This document shows, in pieces, positions 1 through 7,211 of a stretch of DNA of 34,181 bases; position 1 is the stretch's first letter; the number at the start of each line of letters is the position of its first letter. The stretch covers positions 1-34,181 of the forward strand of contig DROJ01000335.1 in assembly GCA_011321935.1 (NCBI GenBank), in the 5' to 3' direction. The translations under genes were made by a program, and so were the position numbers. The stretch is from Bacteroidota bacterium. GTDB lineage: Bacteria > Bacteroidota > Bacteroidia > Chitinophagales > Saprospiraceae. A model generated the notes under the pieces. It saw only the letters and a program-made list of their open reading frames with translations, searched no databases and was not told the origin of the DNA.

Positions 1-558
1 ACTTGCCAGTTGCAATTTTTCCGAAAAATACCAGGCATCCAAGTCTTCCATCATAATTTGCAAAATATCAAAACAATTGACTTTGGAAGTCTGCGGATGA
101 TAGTAATAGTTATGGCTCAATAGCAGCCGCTCGATTAAAGCAATTGGATGTTTTATTGATTTTTCTCCGAGGCCGCTGATTAGGTTGTTGGTGTTTTTTT
201 CAAAATACTCATATAAATTTCTACGGCCATAAGATTTGACCAGTAGCTTATCCCTTTCCATAGGTTCTTTTTCCAATTCCAAAATGATTAGATAACGTTC
301 TACTGTTTTTGTCATTTTCGACATCAGGTTTCTCATTTTGATATCACTGTATTCAGTGCCAGGAAACACCTTTCCGAACACCGCCCCCCTCTCCAAGCCC
401 TTGTTTTCAAACTCGGGATAATGCCTCCCCAGCACCCGGTACAGCCGCACCAGGTTCTTGTCGGTATTAAAATAATCGGACTTCACGAACCAGCCCAAGT
501 ACTTGAACTCCCCCTTGTCCAGCGTCCGCATGATTTTTACGAGCTTGCTGTTTTGCAT
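1..558 (-). CDS. Unknown helical protein, 5' part only (paralog of 13445-14851)
   Basis: The reading frame starts at the ATG at 558 and runs off the window edge, giving the first 186 residues. I do not recognise a named family. It begins MQNSKLVKIMRTLDKGEF and contains FVKSDYFN, close to MQNTNLHHHLRRLAPRDF and FVRSPYFN in the complete protein at 13445-14851. Both then share a VFP motif near residues 60-70, a KT-hydrophobic-YL stretch and an LQ...DL...F..E.L pattern near the end of the visible part. The two are therefore paralogs on the same strand. No signal peptide or membrane segment is visible, so it is probably cytoplasmic, and the predicted make-up is mostly helical. It is divergent from the kinase gene that follows. 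Confidence 0.85.
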   Translation of the reverse strand, partial: MQNSKLVKIMRTLDKGEFKYLGWFVKSDYFNTDKNLVRLYRVLGRHYPEFENKGLERGAVFGKVFPGTEYSDIKMRNLMSKMTKTVERYLIILELEKEPMERDKLLVKSYGRRNLYEYFEKNTNNLISGLGEKSIKHPIALIERLLLSHNYYYHPQTSKVNCFDILQIMMEDLDAWYFSEKLQLAS

Positions 559-934
559 TTTAGCTTAATTATTGGATTACACATCAGTTCGCTAAATTAG
601 TTTTAAATCATTGAAAACCAATATTTAATAAAAATACATTTCATTTATAATGCTAAAAATAAAATTACAAGACCAATAATTTGTCTAAGAAAAAGAAACA
701 AAAACCCCGGATATTTGACCCACAGAAAGAAACCGTCCACATTCCCGGCAGGCCTGCTCAACCAAGACGGCTTTCCCAAAAGTTAACAACTGCGTTCAAG
801 TGCCTTTAACCGCGGTGATGCACCGGCATCACCATATCAACCTATGCCTGTATGCAACATGCCGGGTGCCTTGTTTTTTGGTAACCAATGAACGGCGCAT
901 TCTGCACCTTGCCACTTGGCGACCAATAAAAAAC
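559..934. other. Divergent intergenic region
   Basis: This AT-rich gap separates two divergent genes and should hold both promoters. The only promoter-like match is GATATTTG at 710-717, one base from the TAnnTTTG consensus, without a well-placed -33 box. A small hairpin (GGTGATG/CATCACC) lies near 824-842. An open frame upstream of 935 would extend the kinase N-terminally, but that stretch is rich in His, Cys and Arg and does not look like protein. No gene is supported here. Confidence 0.5.
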
Positions 935-2017
935 ATGCTAAAACTCCTCCCGTACATCCTCCTTTGGTCAGGGCTTTGGTCACTGTACTTCCCTCTGGCC
1001 GACCGATACCCTTTCAGGGCGGCCCCTTCCGTCTCGCCCCCTCCGACAGCCAATGCCCCAAATGCACCCCGCGCCATTTTTACTGGTTATAACCCAATTG
1101 ACTATCCAGCTTATTTTTCACAAAAAACACAACACGGAGGAACTGCACAGGCGAAAGATGCTTGGAAAGCATGGTTTGCCCTATCTGGCATGGCCATGCT
1201 TTCCTTCGCCTTTTGGGTGAAAGGAAAAGACAAAAAGAAACAGCAGTACAAAGACCGAGCGGTCTTCCAAAAAATAAGCGAACTCGAACAGGCCGCCCTG
1301 CGCTCGCAGATGAACCCGCATTTCATTTTCAATTGCCTCAACTCCATCCAACTGCTCATTTTGAAAGAAGACATGGACGGCGCCATGCGGTACCTCACCC
1401 GTTTTTCGAGGCTGCTCAGGGCCACTTTGGAGGCTTCCCTCACCGACGAAGCCACCCTTTCCGATGAGGTGCAGATGCTCACCGACTATTTTGACCTCGA
1501 AAAATTGCGTTTCAAGGAAGCCTTTCAATTCGAGATAAACATCCACCCGGCCATTGACCAGTACGAAACGGTACTGCCGCCGCTCATCCTGCAGCCATAT
1601 GTCGAGAATGCGCTCGTACACGGCATGGCCAATAAAGTGGCCGGAGGAAAAGTCAGCGTCAATTTTGGAGCAGAAAAGGGCTATCTTTTAGCGACCATCA
1701 CCGACAACGGCCCGGGCATTTACAGCAAAAAAACCACTGGCCCAGCCCACCAATCCGTCGGCATGACGCTGACCCGCCGCCGCCTCGAACTGCTGGACAA
1801 AAACAGGGACGACGCACTGGTACGGGTGCAGGAGATCGTCGGTGAAAACGGACAGGTTGCAGGGACAAGGGTAGCGGTGCGGATCCCGCAGTTGGTCAGT
1901 AACACGGACGGAAGTCCGTGCCCCCCCCACGGACGCAAGTCCGTAAAAAAGCCCCCACGGACGCAAGTCCGTAAAGCCCCAAAAAAACACCCCCCAAAGC
2001 CCCGCAATATGCCGTAA
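935..2017 (+). CDS. LytS-type sensor histidine kinase, short sensor region
   Basis: Two-component kinase of the LytS/YehU group (His_kinase plus HATPase_c domains). Starting from the ATG at 935, the phospho-acceptor motif MNPHFIFNCLNS puts the active His near residue 129. The ATPase N-box is LQPYVENALVHG and the G1 box DNGPGI. Two hydrophobic stretches (about 4-21 and 79-95) suggest a tiny two-TM sensor with a Pro-rich loop of about 55 residues, far shorter than the TPR or 7TM sensors common in Bacteroidota. The frame is open up to 800, but the 45 extra residues do not look like protein. The expected LytTR response regulator is not adjacent. The natural end seems to be near RVAVRIPQ; the last 36 or so residues are translated intergenic repeats, and the stop codon lies in a terminator hairpin. 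Confidence 0.88.
   Translation: MLKLLPYILLWSGLWSLYFPLADRYPFRAAPSVSPPPTANAPNAPRAIFTGYNPIDYPAYFSQKTQHGGTAQAKDAWKAWFALSGMAMLSFAFWVKGKDKKKQQYKDRAVFQKISELEQAALRSQMNPHFIFNCLNSIQLLILKEDMDGAMRYLTRFSRLLRATLEASLTDEATLSDEVQMLTDYFDLEKLRFKEAFQFEINIHPAIDQYETVLPPLILQPYVENALVHGMANKVAGGKVSVNFGAEKGYLLATITDNGPGIYSKKTTGPAHQSVGMTLTRRRLELLDKNRDDALVRVQEIVGENGQVAGTRVAVRIPQLVSNTDGSPCPPHGRKSVKKPPRTQVRKAPKKHPPKPRNMP
1903..1972. repeat. Three copies of a CACGGACGSAAGTCCGT palindrome
   Basis: Hairpin units lie at 1903-1920, 1928-1944 and 1956-1972. Each has GGAC/GTCC arms around a GCAA or GGAA tetraloop and C- or A-rich spacers. They overlap the 3' end of the kinase frame but fall in three different reading frames, so their conservation is at DNA or RNA level and not protein level. 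Confidence 0.85.
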
Positions 2018-2033
2018 TATTGCGGGGCTTTTT
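1999..2033 (+). terminator. Rho-independent terminator containing the kinase stop codon
   Basis: A perfect 12-bp stem (GCCCCGCAATAT with ATATTGCGGGGC) closes a 6-nt loop and is followed by five T residues. The TAA stop of the kinase frame starts in the loop (2015-2017). This supports the view that the kinase frame reads into non-coding DNA. Confidence 0.85.
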
Positions 2034-2037
2034 ATTG

Positions 2038-2149
2038 GTAGCACAGCGTTCACGCTGTCCCGGTCACGGACGTTTACGTCCGGGGGATGAAAGCAGAGCA
2101 TACAACGGCGTAAACGCCAACGGCCAGAACAGCGCAAACGCTATGCTAC
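2038..2149. repeat. REP/BIME-like composite: GTAG, four hairpins, CTAC
   Basis: The block opens with GTAG followed by the hairpin ACAGCG-TTCA-CGCTGT, continues with CGGACG-TTTA-CGTCCG and GGCG-TAAA-CGCC, and closes with AGCG-CAAA-CGCT followed by CTAC. The ends GGTAGCA and TGCTACC are inverted. A GTAG tetranucleotide next to a hairpin, arranged in inverted pairs, is the layout of REP sequences processed by Y1 (RAYT) transposases. No such transposase is in the window, so the link is inference. Confidence 0.7.
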
Positions 2150-2174
2150 CGGGCCAAAATACCACTCAATTTTT

Positions 2175-3563
2175 ATGAAAAAAACATTCCAGGCCATCAG
2201 CCCCGTTGACGGCTCCGTTTACTTTGAGGGCGAACTCGCCGATGCCAAAACCATCGAGCAATCGCTGGCCAAAGCACAGGCCGCCCGTCAGATTTGGCGC
2301 GGCACTCCCCTGCCCGACCGCATTGCCATTTGCCGAAAGGCGCTAAATTATTTTATAAAAAACAGCGGAGAGATTGCGGAGGAAATCACCTGGCAAATGG
2401 GCCGCCCCATCCGCTATTCCGGTTTTGAGATCAGCAAAGGCTTCAAAGAGCGGGCGGAGCATATGATGGGCATAGCGGAGGAAGCACTGGCCGATATAAA
2501 AGTGGCGGAGCAAGCTGGTTTTCAGCGGTTTATACGCCGCGAACCCATCGGCACGGTGCTGGTGCTCGCCCCGTGGAACTACCCCTACCTCACCTCCGTC
2601 AACGTTGTTTTCCCTGCCCTCTTGGCCGGCAACCCGGTCATTTTGAAACACTCCGGACAGACGCCGCTCTGTGCCGCAAGGTACGCAGCGGCATTTGCGG
2701 AAGCGGGCCTTCCGGAAGGCGTTTTCCAGTACCTCCACCTCGCCCACGCGCAGGTGGCAAAGGTGATCGCCGACGGGCGCATCGGCTACGTGGCCTTCAC
2801 GGGTTCGGTGGCCGGCGGGAGGGCAGTGCAGCAGGCCATCGGCGGGCGTTTCATCGGCGCGGGGCTGGAACTGGGGGGCAAAGACCCGGCCTATGTACGG
2901 GCCGATGCAGAACTCGAAAATGCCATCGAAAACCTGGTGGACGGCTCGTTTTTCAACTCCGGCCAGTCCTGCTGCGGCATCGAGCGGATCTATGTTGACC
3001 AAGCGCTTTTCCCCGCTTTTGTGGAGGGTTTTGTTGAACTGACCAAGCAGTACCTTTTGGGCAACCCATTGGAACAGGCCACCACTTTGGGGCCGATGGT
3101 CAAGGCTTCGGCAGCCGCATTTGCGCAAGCGCAGATCGAGGAGGCGGTGGGCAAAGGGGCCAAGGCATTGATCGAACCCCGTCATTTTGCGAAGCATAAA
3201 ATAGGCACTCCGTACATGGCGCCGCAGGTGCTGGTAAATGTGGACCACGGCATGGCCATCATGCGGGAAGAAACCTTTGGCCCAGCCGTCGGCATCATGC
3301 CCGTAAAGGGCGACGCCGAGGCCATCCAACTGATGAACGACAGCCCCTATGGCCTCACCGCCTCCGTTTGGTCGGCCGATGTGGAGGCGGCCATCCGCAT
3401 CGGCGAACAGGTGGAAACGGGCACCTGCTTCCTCAACCGCTGCGACTACCTCGACCCCGCTCTCGCTTGGACGGGGGTGAAAAATTCGGGCAAAGGTTGT
3501 ACCCTTTCTCCCCTCGGTTTTGGGGCACTGACGAGGCCAAAGTCTTTTCACCTGAAAATTTGA
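2175..3563 (+). CDS. NAD(P)-dependent aldehyde dehydrogenase
   Basis: Cytosolic ALDH-superfamily enzyme that oxidises an aldehyde to a carboxylate. At 462 residues it has the usual length. The cofactor-binding PWNYP lies near 133-137 and the following Lys is in VILKHSG (K158). The general base is Glu232 in GLELGGKDP and the catalytic Cys is C266 in NSGQSCCG. The sequence resembles the succinate-semialdehyde dehydrogenase/acyl-CoA-reductase-like branch of short ALDHs, but the substrate cannot be read from sequence. An unusual second Cys follows the catalytic one. The ATG is preceded by an AT-rich leader with no Shine-Dalgarno site, as is normal in this phylum. It is transcribed alone, between the REP-like block and a bidirectional terminator. 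Confidence 0.95.
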   Translation: MKKTFQAISPVDGSVYFEGELADAKTIEQSLAKAQAARQIWRGTPLPDRIAICRKALNYFIKNSGEIAEEITWQMGRPIRYSGFEISKGFKERAEHMMGIAEEALADIKVAEQAGFQRFIRREPIGTVLVLAPWNYPYLTSVNVVFPALLAGNPVILKHSGQTPLCAARYAAAFAEAGLPEGVFQYLHLAHAQVAKVIADGRIGYVAFTGSVAGGRAVQQAIGGRFIGAGLELGGKDPAYVRADAELENAIENLVDGSFFNSGQSCCGIERIYVDQALFPAFVEGFVELTKQYLLGNPLEQATTLGPMVKASAAAFAQAQIEEAVGKGAKALIEPRHFAKHKIGTPYMAPQVLVNVDHGMAIMREETFGPAVGIMPVKGDAEAIQLMNDSPYGLTASVWSADVEAAIRIGEQVETGTCFLNRCDYLDPALAWTGVKNSGKGCTLSPLGFGALTRPKSFHLKI

Positions 3564-3604
3564 ACCCCTGGGGCCAAGAGGAAGGAACGGGGAAAATGAA
3601 AATG

Positions 3605-3643
3605 AAATAGCTTGTCCCGAATTCACTTCGGGACAAGCTATTT
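3605..3643. terminator. Bidirectional terminator hairpin
   Basis: A perfect 17-bp stem with loop TTCAC is flanked by A-rich and T-rich sequence. It sits between the convergent aldehyde dehydrogenase and PHP genes. Its centre, CCCGAA-TTCAC-TTCGGG, recurs in several other gaps of this window. Confidence 0.85.
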
Positions 3644-4762
3644 TCATTTAAAAACCTCCATCTCCAGAACGGGATTGGCCCGCGGCGCCGTCACCGCATT
3701 CAGCACCCGGAATTTCAAAGTAAAAGCCTCCAACTGCTCCAGCGTTTTTACCTCGATTTTTGTGGTCGTATTGGGGTGCAACTGCACGATGCCATGCCCG
3801 TTGTGCAGGCCAAATCCGCTTTCGTTCCGTAAAATAAACTCCACGTCGCTGTCATTTTTCAAATGCACTTCCATGATGGCCGCCGCTCCCTGGTAAAAAG
3901 ATTTTTCGACAGAAACAGACGCCCCGATCAGCGGCGACAGCCACTCTTCCCTGCCCACCAGAGTATTGTTGAACCAGACCACGGTGCGCCGTTTTTGCAG
4001 CCCTTCCTTGATAGCCGCTGCCGTTTTTTCTTTTGCAAAAACCAAGGTCACCGGCCGGTGTCCACCTTCCGGGATGCCGTATTGCCAGTCCACCAAACCA
4101 TGAATATCGGAAGTGCCCATGATGGTCAGGTTATAGTCGAGGGCAATCTGCAGCGCCTCGTCCGAGAAGGTCAGGTCGTTCACCACTTCGATGCCTTGCA
4201 GCAGGCCTTCGGCCAGCAGTTTTTTGTGGAAACCGGTCAGCCGAGCAATGCCGTCAGCGTATTGGGCAATCCAATTTGGGTGGTTCCAAAAAGTAAAAGC
4301 CCCCTGCCGCTGGGCTTCTTTGAAAACCTCCAAACTATCTTCGATCAGCAGCTTGTTGGCATCTTCGATGAAAATGGCATTGCAGTGCCCCGGCGGCATC
4401 CGGCGGGTAATTTCGGCGCCCTTGACCACGATCAGGCCATAGGGCCGCGCCGATTTTTCGGCGAGTTCGTAAGCCCTGTTCCGGTCGGGGTGAGGGAGGT
4501 CTTTTTTGTGGGGCTGGTACTCCAAATGCTCCGTCAGGGAGATGGCATCTACTGAATCGCGCAGCGCTTCGCCCACCCGTATATCGGGCCAAACGCTGCC
4601 ATCAGAAAAGACGGTGTGCTGGTGGAAATCACAAACCAAAGTGCGGTAACCGGGCAAGTCGGGAAAGTGGATAGCCCGGTCATGCACATGCTCGTGGGCT
4701 ATTTGCGAAAAAACATTTTGACAAAAAAAGAAAAGAAGGGAAAGGAGGGTGGCTTGTTTCAT
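3644..4762 (-). CDS. Secreted PHP-domain metal-dependent phosphoesterase
   Basis: A 372-residue protein with an N-terminal signal peptide (about 1-20, ending FSQ), so probably periplasmic or exported. The PHP metal-binding motifs are intact: DFHQHTVFSDG (H47, H49, D54), TEH (H79), KGAEIT (E117), NHPN (H161) and GTSDIH (D219, H221). PHP enzymes use two or three metal ions to hydrolyse phosphoesters. This one resembles exported phosphodiesterase-type PHP proteins found in Bacteroidota. The C-terminal 110 residues or so look beta-rich and may form a sandwich domain. It ends at the bidirectional terminator shared with the aldehyde dehydrogenase and is divergent from the RsmB-like gene. The substrate is unknown. 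Confidence 0.88.
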   Translation of the reverse strand: MKQATLLSLLFFFCQNVFSQIAHEHVHDRAIHFPDLPGYRTLVCDFHQHTVFSDGSVWPDIRVGEALRDSVDAISLTEHLEYQPHKKDLPHPDRNRAYELAEKSARPYGLIVVKGAEITRRMPPGHCNAIFIEDANKLLIEDSLEVFKEAQRQGAFTFWNHPNWIAQYADGIARLTGFHKKLLAEGLLQGIEVVNDLTFSDEALQIALDYNLTIMGTSDIHGLVDWQYGIPEGGHRPVTLVFAKEKTAAAIKEGLQKRRTVVWFNNTLVGREEWLSPLIGASVSVEKSFYQGAAAIMEVHLKNDSDVEFILRNESGFGLHNGHGIVQLHPNTTTKIEVKTLEQLEAFTLKFRVLNAVTAPRANPVLEMEVFK

Positions 4763-4778
4763 GTTTTTCGTTTTGGAC

Positions 4779-4829
4779 CGTCGGCAAGGAATTAAAACCC
4801 CCGAAAATTCGGGGCAATCGCTGCCGACG
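4779..4829. repeat. Nested palindrome between divergent genes
   Basis: Outer arms CGTCGGCA and TGCCGACG enclose an inner hairpin CCCCGAA-AA-TTCGGGG at 4799-4814. The inner part is another version of the CCCGAA/TTCGGG module seen at 3605-3643. It lies in the leader of the PHP gene. Confidence 0.75.
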
Positions 4830-4852
4830 TTTTAAAAGTAAAAAGTCTTTTG

Positions 4853-4860
4853 TATCGTTG
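4853..4860 (+). promoter_or_regulatory. Possible -7 promoter element of the rsmB-like gene
   Basis: TATCGTTG differs by one base from the Bacteroidota -7 consensus TAnnTTTG and lies 15 nt before the chosen ATG. No clear -33 box was seen at the expected spacing. Confidence 0.35.
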
Positions 4861-4875
4861 CGAAAATACGATAAA

Positions 4876-6141
4876 ATGCAAAAACCTATCAAACTCCACC
4901 GCCCGCTCGTCAACGGCGTTGTCTCCGCCATCCGGCAAACCTGCCTGTCCGGCAGGCAGGTATTCGGAAAGGGAAAATATGCCGACAAGGTCGTTCCAAA
5001 ACTCCTCCAGGCCAACAAAAAATGGGGCAGCCGCGACCGTTCATTTGTTGCCGAAAATGTTTATGAAATGGTGCGCTGGTGGAGGCTGCTTTCAGCGCTC
5101 AGTCGGCAGTCGGCAGTCGGCAGTCCCACCGTAGATAGTTCTTTAAAAGATGAAGAAATAATTGAGATGCTGGGGGTGAATTTGATTTTGAAAGGTTTTG
5201 AACTGCCGGAATGGGAGGAGTTTGCGGGGCTTGATGCGGCTACCGTTTTGGAAAAGAAAAAAGAATTGGAAAGCAACAGGAAGGTCATACAGTCCATCCC
5301 CGATTGGCTGGATGAAATGGGCGCTGCGGAACTGGGCGACAGGTGGGACGAGGAAATAGCCGCCCTCAACAAACCGGCCCCTTTGGCCTTGCGGGTCAAT
5401 ACGTTGCGGACGAGCAAAAAATGGCTCGTCGAAAAACTGGCCGAAAAAAACAACTGGCGGGCAACGGGCAGTTCGCTCTCCCGCACGGCGCTCGTTTTAC
5501 AAAAAAGAAGGAACGTCACGTCCAGTTATTTTTATAAAAAAGGCCATTTTGAAGTGCAGGATGTCGGCTCGCAATGTATCGCCCCCTTCCTGCAAGTGAA
5601 GCCGGGAATGGCCGTGATAGATGCCTGCGCCGGGGCGGGCGGCAAGTCTTTGCACCTCGCCGTTTTAATGAAAAACACCGGACAGATACTCGCCCTCGAT
5701 ACCGAACCTCATAAACTGGTCGAACTGCAAAAACGGATCGTACGCAACCGCACAAAAATCATCCAAACCCAACTGGTAGCCCCGAACAGGCACATGAACA
5801 TGTTCACCAATTCGGCTGATCGGCTGCTCCTCGACGTGCCCTGCTCTGGCCTCGGCAGGCTGCGCCGAAGCCCGGACACCAAGTGGAAACTCACGCCGGC
5901 ATTTATCGAAAAAGTAAAAATAAAACAGGCGGAAATCTTCCAGGAATACAGCGGCATGTTGAAAGCTGGCGGCAAACTGGTTTACGCCACCTGCAGTATT
6001 TTGCCTTCGGAAAATGAAAAACAGGTGGAACGTTTTTTGGCAAACAACAAAAATTTCAAACTGGAAGATGAGCGGTTTATTTCTCCGGCAAAGGATGGGT
6101 TCGACGGGTATTATATGGCGAGGATCGGGCGTTTTAAATGA
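4876..6141 (+). CDS. RsmB/RsmF-family 16S rRNA (cytosine-C5) methyltransferase
   Basis: SAM-dependent RNA m5C methyltransferase acting on rRNA in the cytoplasm. From the ATG at 4876 the protein has 421 residues; a TTG six codons upstream is less likely. The SAM motif is DACAGAGGKS (249-258), motif IV is DVPCSGLG (C323), and the motif VI Cys in YATCSILPSEN (C373) is the catalytic nucleophile in this family. The N-terminal part, with YADKVV and GSRDRSFVAENVYEMVRWWR, is typical of the Bacteroidota form. Two features are odd. Residues 22-28 (TCLSGRQ) are exactly encoded by an intergenic-type palindrome, and residues about 75-88 include a tandem heptamer. Both keep the frame, so the enzyme may still be active. 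Confidence 0.92.
   Translation: MQKPIKLHRPLVNGVVSAIRQTCLSGRQVFGKGKYADKVVPKLLQANKKWGSRDRSFVAENVYEMVRWWRLLSALSRQSAVGSPTVDSSLKDEEIIEMLGVNLILKGFELPEWEEFAGLDAATVLEKKKELESNRKVIQSIPDWLDEMGAAELGDRWDEEIAALNKPAPLALRVNTLRTSKKWLVEKLAEKNNWRATGSSLSRTALVLQKRRNVTSSYFYKKGHFEVQDVGSQCIAPFLQVKPGMAVIDACAGAGGKSLHLAVLMKNTGQILALDTEPHKLVELQKRIVRNRTKIIQTQLVAPNRHMNMFTNSADRLLLDVPCSGLGRLRRSPDTKWKLTPAFIEKVKIKQAEIFQEYSGMLKAGGKLVYATCSILPSENEKQVERFLANNKNFKLEDERFISPAKDGFDGYYMARIGRFK
4939..4961. repeat. Palindromic mini-element inside the rsmB-like gene
   Basis: Arms ACCTGCCTG and CAGGCAGGT enclose TCCGG. The same CCTGCCTG/CAGGCAGG core occurs between genes near 32157-32174 and, degenerated, near 19058-19092. Here it adds seven codons in frame. 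Confidence 0.75.
5100..5125. repeat. Tandem heptamer CAGTCGG, about 3.7 copies, in coding DNA
   Basis: The heptamer is repeated within the rsmB-like coding sequence and encodes part of the SRQSAVGSP stretch. A gain or loss of one unit changes length by 7 nt and would shift the frame. The stretch lies in a linker before the catalytic domain. Confidence 0.85.
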
Positions 6142-6278
6142 AAATTAAAATGAAAATGAAAATGAAAAACTCCATCCGTTGCATGGCTTGGGACAGGTTT
6201 TTTTCTTTGATAGAAACCACTCCCAAGCCATGCAACGGGCGGAGTTTTTCATTTTCATTTTCATTTTAATTTTAATTT
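6142..6278. terminator. Large inverted repeat after the rsmB-like gene
   Basis: Arms of more than 50 bp start directly after the stop codon, with TGAAAA hexamers outside and a TTGCATGGCTTGGG module inside. A smaller GGTTT/AAACC hairpin sits in the loop. The TTGCATGGCTTGGG module occurs a third time near 7151-7164. It probably ends transcription from both sides, since the toxin gene converges on it. Confidence 0.75.
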
Positions 6279-6320
6279 AAAGAGGTTGGATATGAAACTT
6301 CAAGTGGTACATTGGCATCT

Positions 6321-6605
6321 TTAGAAAGGGTGCTGCATCCGGTTGTAAAAAAAAGCAACCAATTCAATTTCGTTCCCGGAAGTTCGATAAGCCAAAGATA
6401 AATGTTTGGAAACAACACACCTGCGAGTACCTTCTGTTTTCAAGGAAGGTGGGCATAAATGACTGTTGTATTCAAGTGACCTGATCAGCTGCTCCACTTT
6501 GTCGTCCATTTTGATAGCAGTATCAAGTGGGAAATTATCCATCACATAATTTAGGATGGCAGCGTAAGTGTCTTTTGCTTCTTCTGACCAATAGATTTGG
6601 TTCAT
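6321..6605 (-). CDS. ParE/RelE-superfamily toxin
   Basis: A 94-residue protein of normal length for this family, starting MNQIYWSEEAKDTYAAIL and ending with the typical strand ELVAFFYNRMQHP. The conserved Arg (SLKTEGTRRCVV) and the Tyr in LAYRT fit the ParE/RelE fold. Such toxins inhibit gyrase (ParE) or cut mRNA on the ribosome (RelE); the sequence alone does not decide which. Its partner is the small gene at 6838-7086, transcribed first. The two are now 232 nt apart because of an inserted MITE; the empty site would leave about 20 nt, a normal operon spacing. Whether the toxin is still co-expressed is uncertain. Confidence 0.85.
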   Translation of the reverse strand: MNQIYWSEEAKDTYAAILNYVMDNFPLDTAIKMDDKVEQLIRSLEYNSHLCPPSLKTEGTRRCVVSKHLSLAYRTSGNEIELVAFFYNRMQHPF

Positions 6606-6620
6606 AATTTCAGGGCTTTA

Positions 6621-6829
6621 GAGCTTGTTGGGAGTTTTGATTTCGAGTGAAAAATTGTCAATAATTTGATGAGATAGTTTATCCCGAATTTACTTCGGGA
6701 AGGCAAAAAATTGGAAACATAGTGGGGCTACGTGACCAATTTTTCAACAGAGTATCATCAAATTAGAGCCTGCCCCGATTTCACATCGGGGGGCAGTTTT
6801 TCGCCGGAAGCAAAACTCCCAACAAGCTC
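6621..6829. mobile_element. MITE, 209 bp, inserted inside a toxin-antitoxin operon
   Basis: Perfect 19-bp terminal inverted repeats GAGCTTGTTGGGAGTTTTG lie at 6621-6639 and 6811-6829, flanked by a TTA duplication (6618-6620 and 6830-6832). The interior has no coding capacity but holds hairpins (CCCGAA-TTTAC-TTCGGG near 6683, CCCCGAT-TTCAC-ATCGGGG near 6774) and an AAAAATTGG/CCAATTTTT repeat. A GAG terminus with a 3-bp TNA target duplication fits IS1031/ISL2-like members of the IS5 family, which is inference. No parent transposase is in the window. Confidence 0.85.
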
Positions 6830-6837
6830 TTAGTGTT

Positions 6838-7086
6838 CTATTTTTTCAAAAGCTCGTTGATTTGTTTACGCACCTCTGCATGTGGAAACCGTTTTCCATT
6901 TTCCAATTGCTGCAACCCTCTTTTTATGGATATTTTTTCCTGCTCGCTAATTATGTCCCACCAATCTGTTTTTTCATCCCCTTTAATGAGGGTATCAAAA
7001 ATAACTTTTATTTTCTGCAGGACATTGATATCGTCTGTTTCCACGACCATGCGGTGCAAATCATTTTTTATTTCTGCTGTTAACAT
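6838..7086 (-). CDS. Antitoxin of the ParE/RelE-type module
   Basis: An 82-residue, charged, helical protein with the segment SEQEKISIKRGLQQLENGKRFPHAEV, typical of antitoxins of the addiction-module family that pair with ParE/RelE toxins. The central WWDIISEQEK and the GLQQLENG stretch likely form the toxin-binding part. It precedes the toxin on the same strand, the usual order. The 209-bp MITE lies between its stop and the toxin start. Antitoxins of this type usually repress their own promoter, but no clear operator was found in the leader beyond 7086. Confidence 0.78.
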   Translation of the reverse strand: MLTAEIKNDLHRMVVETDDINVLQKIKVIFDTLIKGDEKTDWWDIISEQEKISIKRGLQQLENGKRFPHAEVRKQINELLKK

Positions 7087-7184
7087 AAGGCATATTTATT
7101 TTGAAGGAAAATACTGTTTGTAAAAATAAGGGAAAAATACCAAACCTGCCCCAAGCCATGCAACAGATGGTGTTTTTCATTTTC

Positions 7185-7201
7185 CCCGAAGTGAATTCGG
7201 G
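7185..7201. repeat. CCCGAA-GTGAA-TTCGGG hairpin
   Basis: Another copy of the recurring module, in the opposite loop orientation to that at 3605-3643 and followed by the same ACAAGCTATTTT flank. It lies between the antitoxin promoter region and the 3' end of the glycosylase gene, next to a TTGCATGGCTTGGG-type module near 7151-7164. Confidence 0.75.
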
Positions 7202-7211
7202 ACAAGCTATT

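Noticed and set aside
800-934. N-terminal extension of the kinase from a farther start
   Set aside because: The 45 residues are rich in His, Cys and Arg and unlike the family; the ATG at 935 opens directly into a TM helix.
2038-2149. tRNA or riboswitch, because of the multi-hairpin layout
   Set aside because: Stems and loops do not match a tRNA (no anticodon arm or T-loop sequence), and the block lies after a terminator without a matching regulated gene design.
2343-3647. 434-codon open frame on the minus strand
   Set aside because: It is the antisense of the well-supported aldehyde dehydrogenase; long antisense frames are common in GC-rich coding DNA and this one has no recognisable motifs.
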